Shown: positions 62,285 to 64,000 of the stretch, piece by piece
How positions within the stretch are numbered: the first letter of the stretch is position 1
How the letters are laid out: every line of letters begins with the position of its first letter
DNA from: Aridibacter sp965216195
GTDB taxonomy: Bacteria; Acidobacteriota; Blastocatellia; Pyrinomonadales; Pyrinomonadaceae
DNA length: 64,000 nucleotides
Assembly (NCBI GenBank): GCA_965216195.1
Contig: OZ244151.1
Coordinates: forward strand, 1,302,001 to 1,366,000
Direction of reading: 5' to 3'
The notes under the pieces: model-generated
The model's input: only the letters and a program-made list of their open reading frames with translations
What the model was told of the DNA's origin: nothing
The model's database searches: none
Translations under genes and position numbers: made by a program

Positions 62285-64000
62285 CTAGGTTCTAGTTCGT
62301 GTAAGCAGATAAACTCCAAACATGGCAAAAATCGCCAAGGGCCCCCAGACGGCTAGCGCCGGCGAAATGTAGCCGCTCGTTCCGAATTGGGAAAAAATGT
62401 TTGTCGTTCCCATAAACAAGAGCCAAATCACAACTGCAAAACCGAGAGTTACAACATTTCCCCGACGACCTAAACTCAATGCAAAGGGCGCACTAAATAA
62501 GGTGATTATAAGAGGCAAGAAAGGCGTCGAGTATTTTTTGTGAAGCGATATTCCGTATGTTCGCCGCTCTTCAGCAGAAAGACTGTTATCCGCCTTAGCT
62601 GCTGTTTCGTCAAGATCAAGATGACTGGGTTTCGTTATCGTTTGAGCAAAGGGATTTGTCGACACGGCACGTTCACCGGAGACGGCGGTTTTTTCAAAAC
62701 TCTCTTGGTTTGTCAGGTCAAACTCATTTCCCTCGCCCAGAAAAACTATTTTATTGGGTTCCCATCTGGCTTTTTCAGCCGTTAATAACCTTTTTAATCT
62801 TGAATGGTTGGGGTCAATTTCAAAGATACGCAAATCTGAAACAACTGACATCTCGTTATCAGACGCGGCCTTCCGTTTAAAAGAGTAAATCGCATCCTCA
62901 CTCGCAACCCAAGACTTTCCTTGTTTGTCTACGGTCTTATTACGGCTCCGGATTTGATCTCTTATAGCGTCCTGCTTTCGATTTGCTTCGGTCAAAACCC
63001 ACTCCTGAATGCCGAAATTGAAAAGACCGACCAGGATCATCAATATAAAACACGGAAGCATTAGGCGATATATGCTCTGTCCCGCCGCAGTCCAAGTAAC
63101 AATTTCGTTTTGTCTGGATTTGATAATGTATGTTGCAAGGGTCGCGATCATCAAAGCCGAGGGCGATATCTGATCGTAGATAAAAGGGATCAGAAAAAAA
63201 AGAAATGTTACAAGCAGCGTAAAACCGTTTTCGATTGTTCCGGCAAACTTCCAAAGTTCAAACGCCGTAAAAATCATGAAAATCGCCGAAAGAAATCCAA
63301 GCGTAAGCAGGTAGTTTTTAACCAGATTCCAGATTAAATCGAGGTCTAATATTCCCGTAGTTAAATCCACATAGGAACTTTTTTTGGATATCTTCTCTGC
63401 TTTCTTCCCGGACTCTCCCTCGTCACCGCTCGCGCCAAAGAAACTGGGTATCGAAAAAGTACGGGAAATAAAAAGCCTCTGCGAAAGGAACAGCCATACA
63501 ATAACGAGTATCGAGGTTGAAAGTGGAATCAAACCGCCTACAAAAAGGCTTATAGCTTCGGTTCTTACCAGTTGCTCGCCTAAAAGAGCCAAAAGATAAT
63601 ATGCGACGAGACTTACAAGCGCTAGAAAGACGCCAAAACCTCTCCCTCCCCGATTAAATTTCGTGACCAGAGCGACGCCAAGAAGTGAAAACAGAAGAGG
63701 TGTGATTGAAAGCAAAATCCGTCGTTGCCATAACACCAAAGCATCCGTGCGTTTGTGCCCTTCAAGGGTCGCCGCGTGGCGTGCCAACTCACGCAAGCCC
63801 ATTTCTTCAGGCGTACGCTTTGTTTCGGAAAGCTTCTCGATAATCTCACTGCGCTTTGTCTGAACCACTAAGCGTAGATCCTTTACGCTCTCGTAAACAA
63901 CTTTCTTTGGCGAATCCCCAATCTTGCCTTTCCCTTCGCCACTAAAGGTATTAACCCACGCATCGCTTAAAACAATCTCGGAATCGTCATCTGAAGTATC
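62285..64000 (-). CDS. LptF-LptG fused permease (5' end outside window)
   Basis: The minus-strand frame is open to the window end, giving 571 visible residues and no credible start. The visible part begins in a periplasmic domain and passes through the last three membrane helices of one YjgP/YjgQ permease (RRILLSITPLLFSLLGVALVTKFNRGG, shortened; then two more). A linker near residue 195 is followed by a second, complete six-helix permease with its own jellyroll domain, ending FAMFGVYLLTRTRT. This suggests that LptF and LptG, the paired transmembrane subunits of the LPS exporter, are joined in one chain. One periplasmic loop carries ASDNE, encoded by the dispersed repeat. The ATPase LptB is not in view. 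Confidence 0.82.
   Translation of the reverse strand, partial: DTSDDDSEIVLSDAWVNTFSGEGKGKIGDSPKKVVYESVKDLRLVVQTKRSEIIEKLSETKRTPEEMGLRELARHAATLEGHKRTDALVLWQRRILLSITPLLFSLLGVALVTKFNRGGRGFGVFLALVSLVAYYLLALLGEQLVRTEAISLFVGGLIPLSTSILVIVWLFLSQRLFISRTFSIPSFFGASGDEGESGKKAEKISKKSSYVDLTTGILDLDLIWNLVKNYLLTLGFLSAIFMIFTAFELWKFAGTIENGFTLLVTFLFFLIPFIYDQISPSALMIATLATYIIKSRQNEIVTWTAAGQSIYRLMLPCFILMILVGLFNFGIQEWVLTEANRKQDAIRDQIRSRNKTVDKQGKSWVASEDAIYSFKRKAASDNEMSVVSDLRIFEIDPNHSRLKRLLTAEKARWEPNKIVFLGEGNEFDLTNQESFEKTAVSGERAVSTNPFAQTITKPSHLDLDETAAKADNSLSAEERRTYGISLHKKYSTPFLPLIITLFSAPFALSLGRRGNVVTLGFAVVIWLLFMGTTNIFSQFGTSGYISPALAVWGPLAIFAMFGVYLLTRTRT
62851..62866 (-). repeat. 16-bp dispersed repeat, copy 4 (encodes ASDNE)
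   Basis: The reverse complement reads GCGTCTGATAACGAGA, identical to copy 3, within the second jellyroll domain of the LptF-LptG gene. Confidence 0.6.

Overview
The window looks like chromosomal DNA of a Gram-negative, moderately AT-rich bacterium, most plausibly an Acidobacteriota of the Blastocatellia/Pyrinomonadales type. That placement is an inference from gene content: TolB/PD40-propeller proteins (one fused to a winged-helix regulator, one to an amidohydrolase), a large VPS10/sortilin-like propeller protein, PqqD-domain proteins, LPS heptose and Lpt genes, and many small secreted proteins. No 16S gene is present, so it cannot be confirmed here.

Layout. 1-6120 (+): the end of an M16 peptidase and its catalytically dead partner, a UbiD-type decarboxylase and two membrane-anchored metallophosphoesterases. 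6203-12159 (-): an accessory block of small lipoprotein, membrane and secreted proteins. At its heart are three tandem genes that join a PqqD/RRE-like domain to a Tat-like signal segment and a variable Cys-rich tail, with a relic of a fourth. 12372-24500: a winged-helix/PD40 regulator, an ectonucleotide-pyrophosphatase-like enzyme, asnS, a toxin-antitoxin-like pair, amgK-murU (cell-wall sugar recycling), then an iPGM-like enzyme, a UMF1-type MFS permease and PTS enzyme I. 24752-30621: a polysaccharide export protein, RNase P RNA, a ribbon-helix-helix protein, TPR and zinc-ribbon-like proteins, an array of alternating palindromes, prepilin peptidase and a TlpA-like thioredoxin. 30760-38893: a TolB-amidohydrolase, the VPS10-like protein, tRNA-Cys and tRNA-Gly, and a decayed second copy of the tRNA-Cys 3' end. 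39112-44598 (-): a peptide-binding lipoprotein, nagZ and mutS. 44736-49901 (+): heptose synthesis (a fused RfaE2-GmhA, then RfaE1), an HPr-kinase-like/nucleotidyltransferase pair, tsaB, rimI and a YdcH-like gene. 49984-64000: ahcY and metK, aspA behind a structured leader, a bifunctional-nuclease-domain gene, miaB, dnaE, accA, ssb, a beta-propeller protein and an LptF-LptG fusion cut by the window end.

How genes work together: NagZ with AmgK-MurU suggests salvage of peptidoglycan amino sugars. RfaE2-GmhA, RfaE1 and LptF-LptG serve the LPS envelope. MetK and AhcY form the SAM/SAH cycle. The main candidate for an undescribed system is the PqqD-Tat-Cys-rich gene family at 9599-11395. Other items worth a look are the aspA leader, which has an 8-nt anti-Shine-Dalgarno element, the palindrome families at 15.9 and 28 kb, the dispersed heptad repeats, and a 16-bp in-frame repeat found in three unrelated genes.
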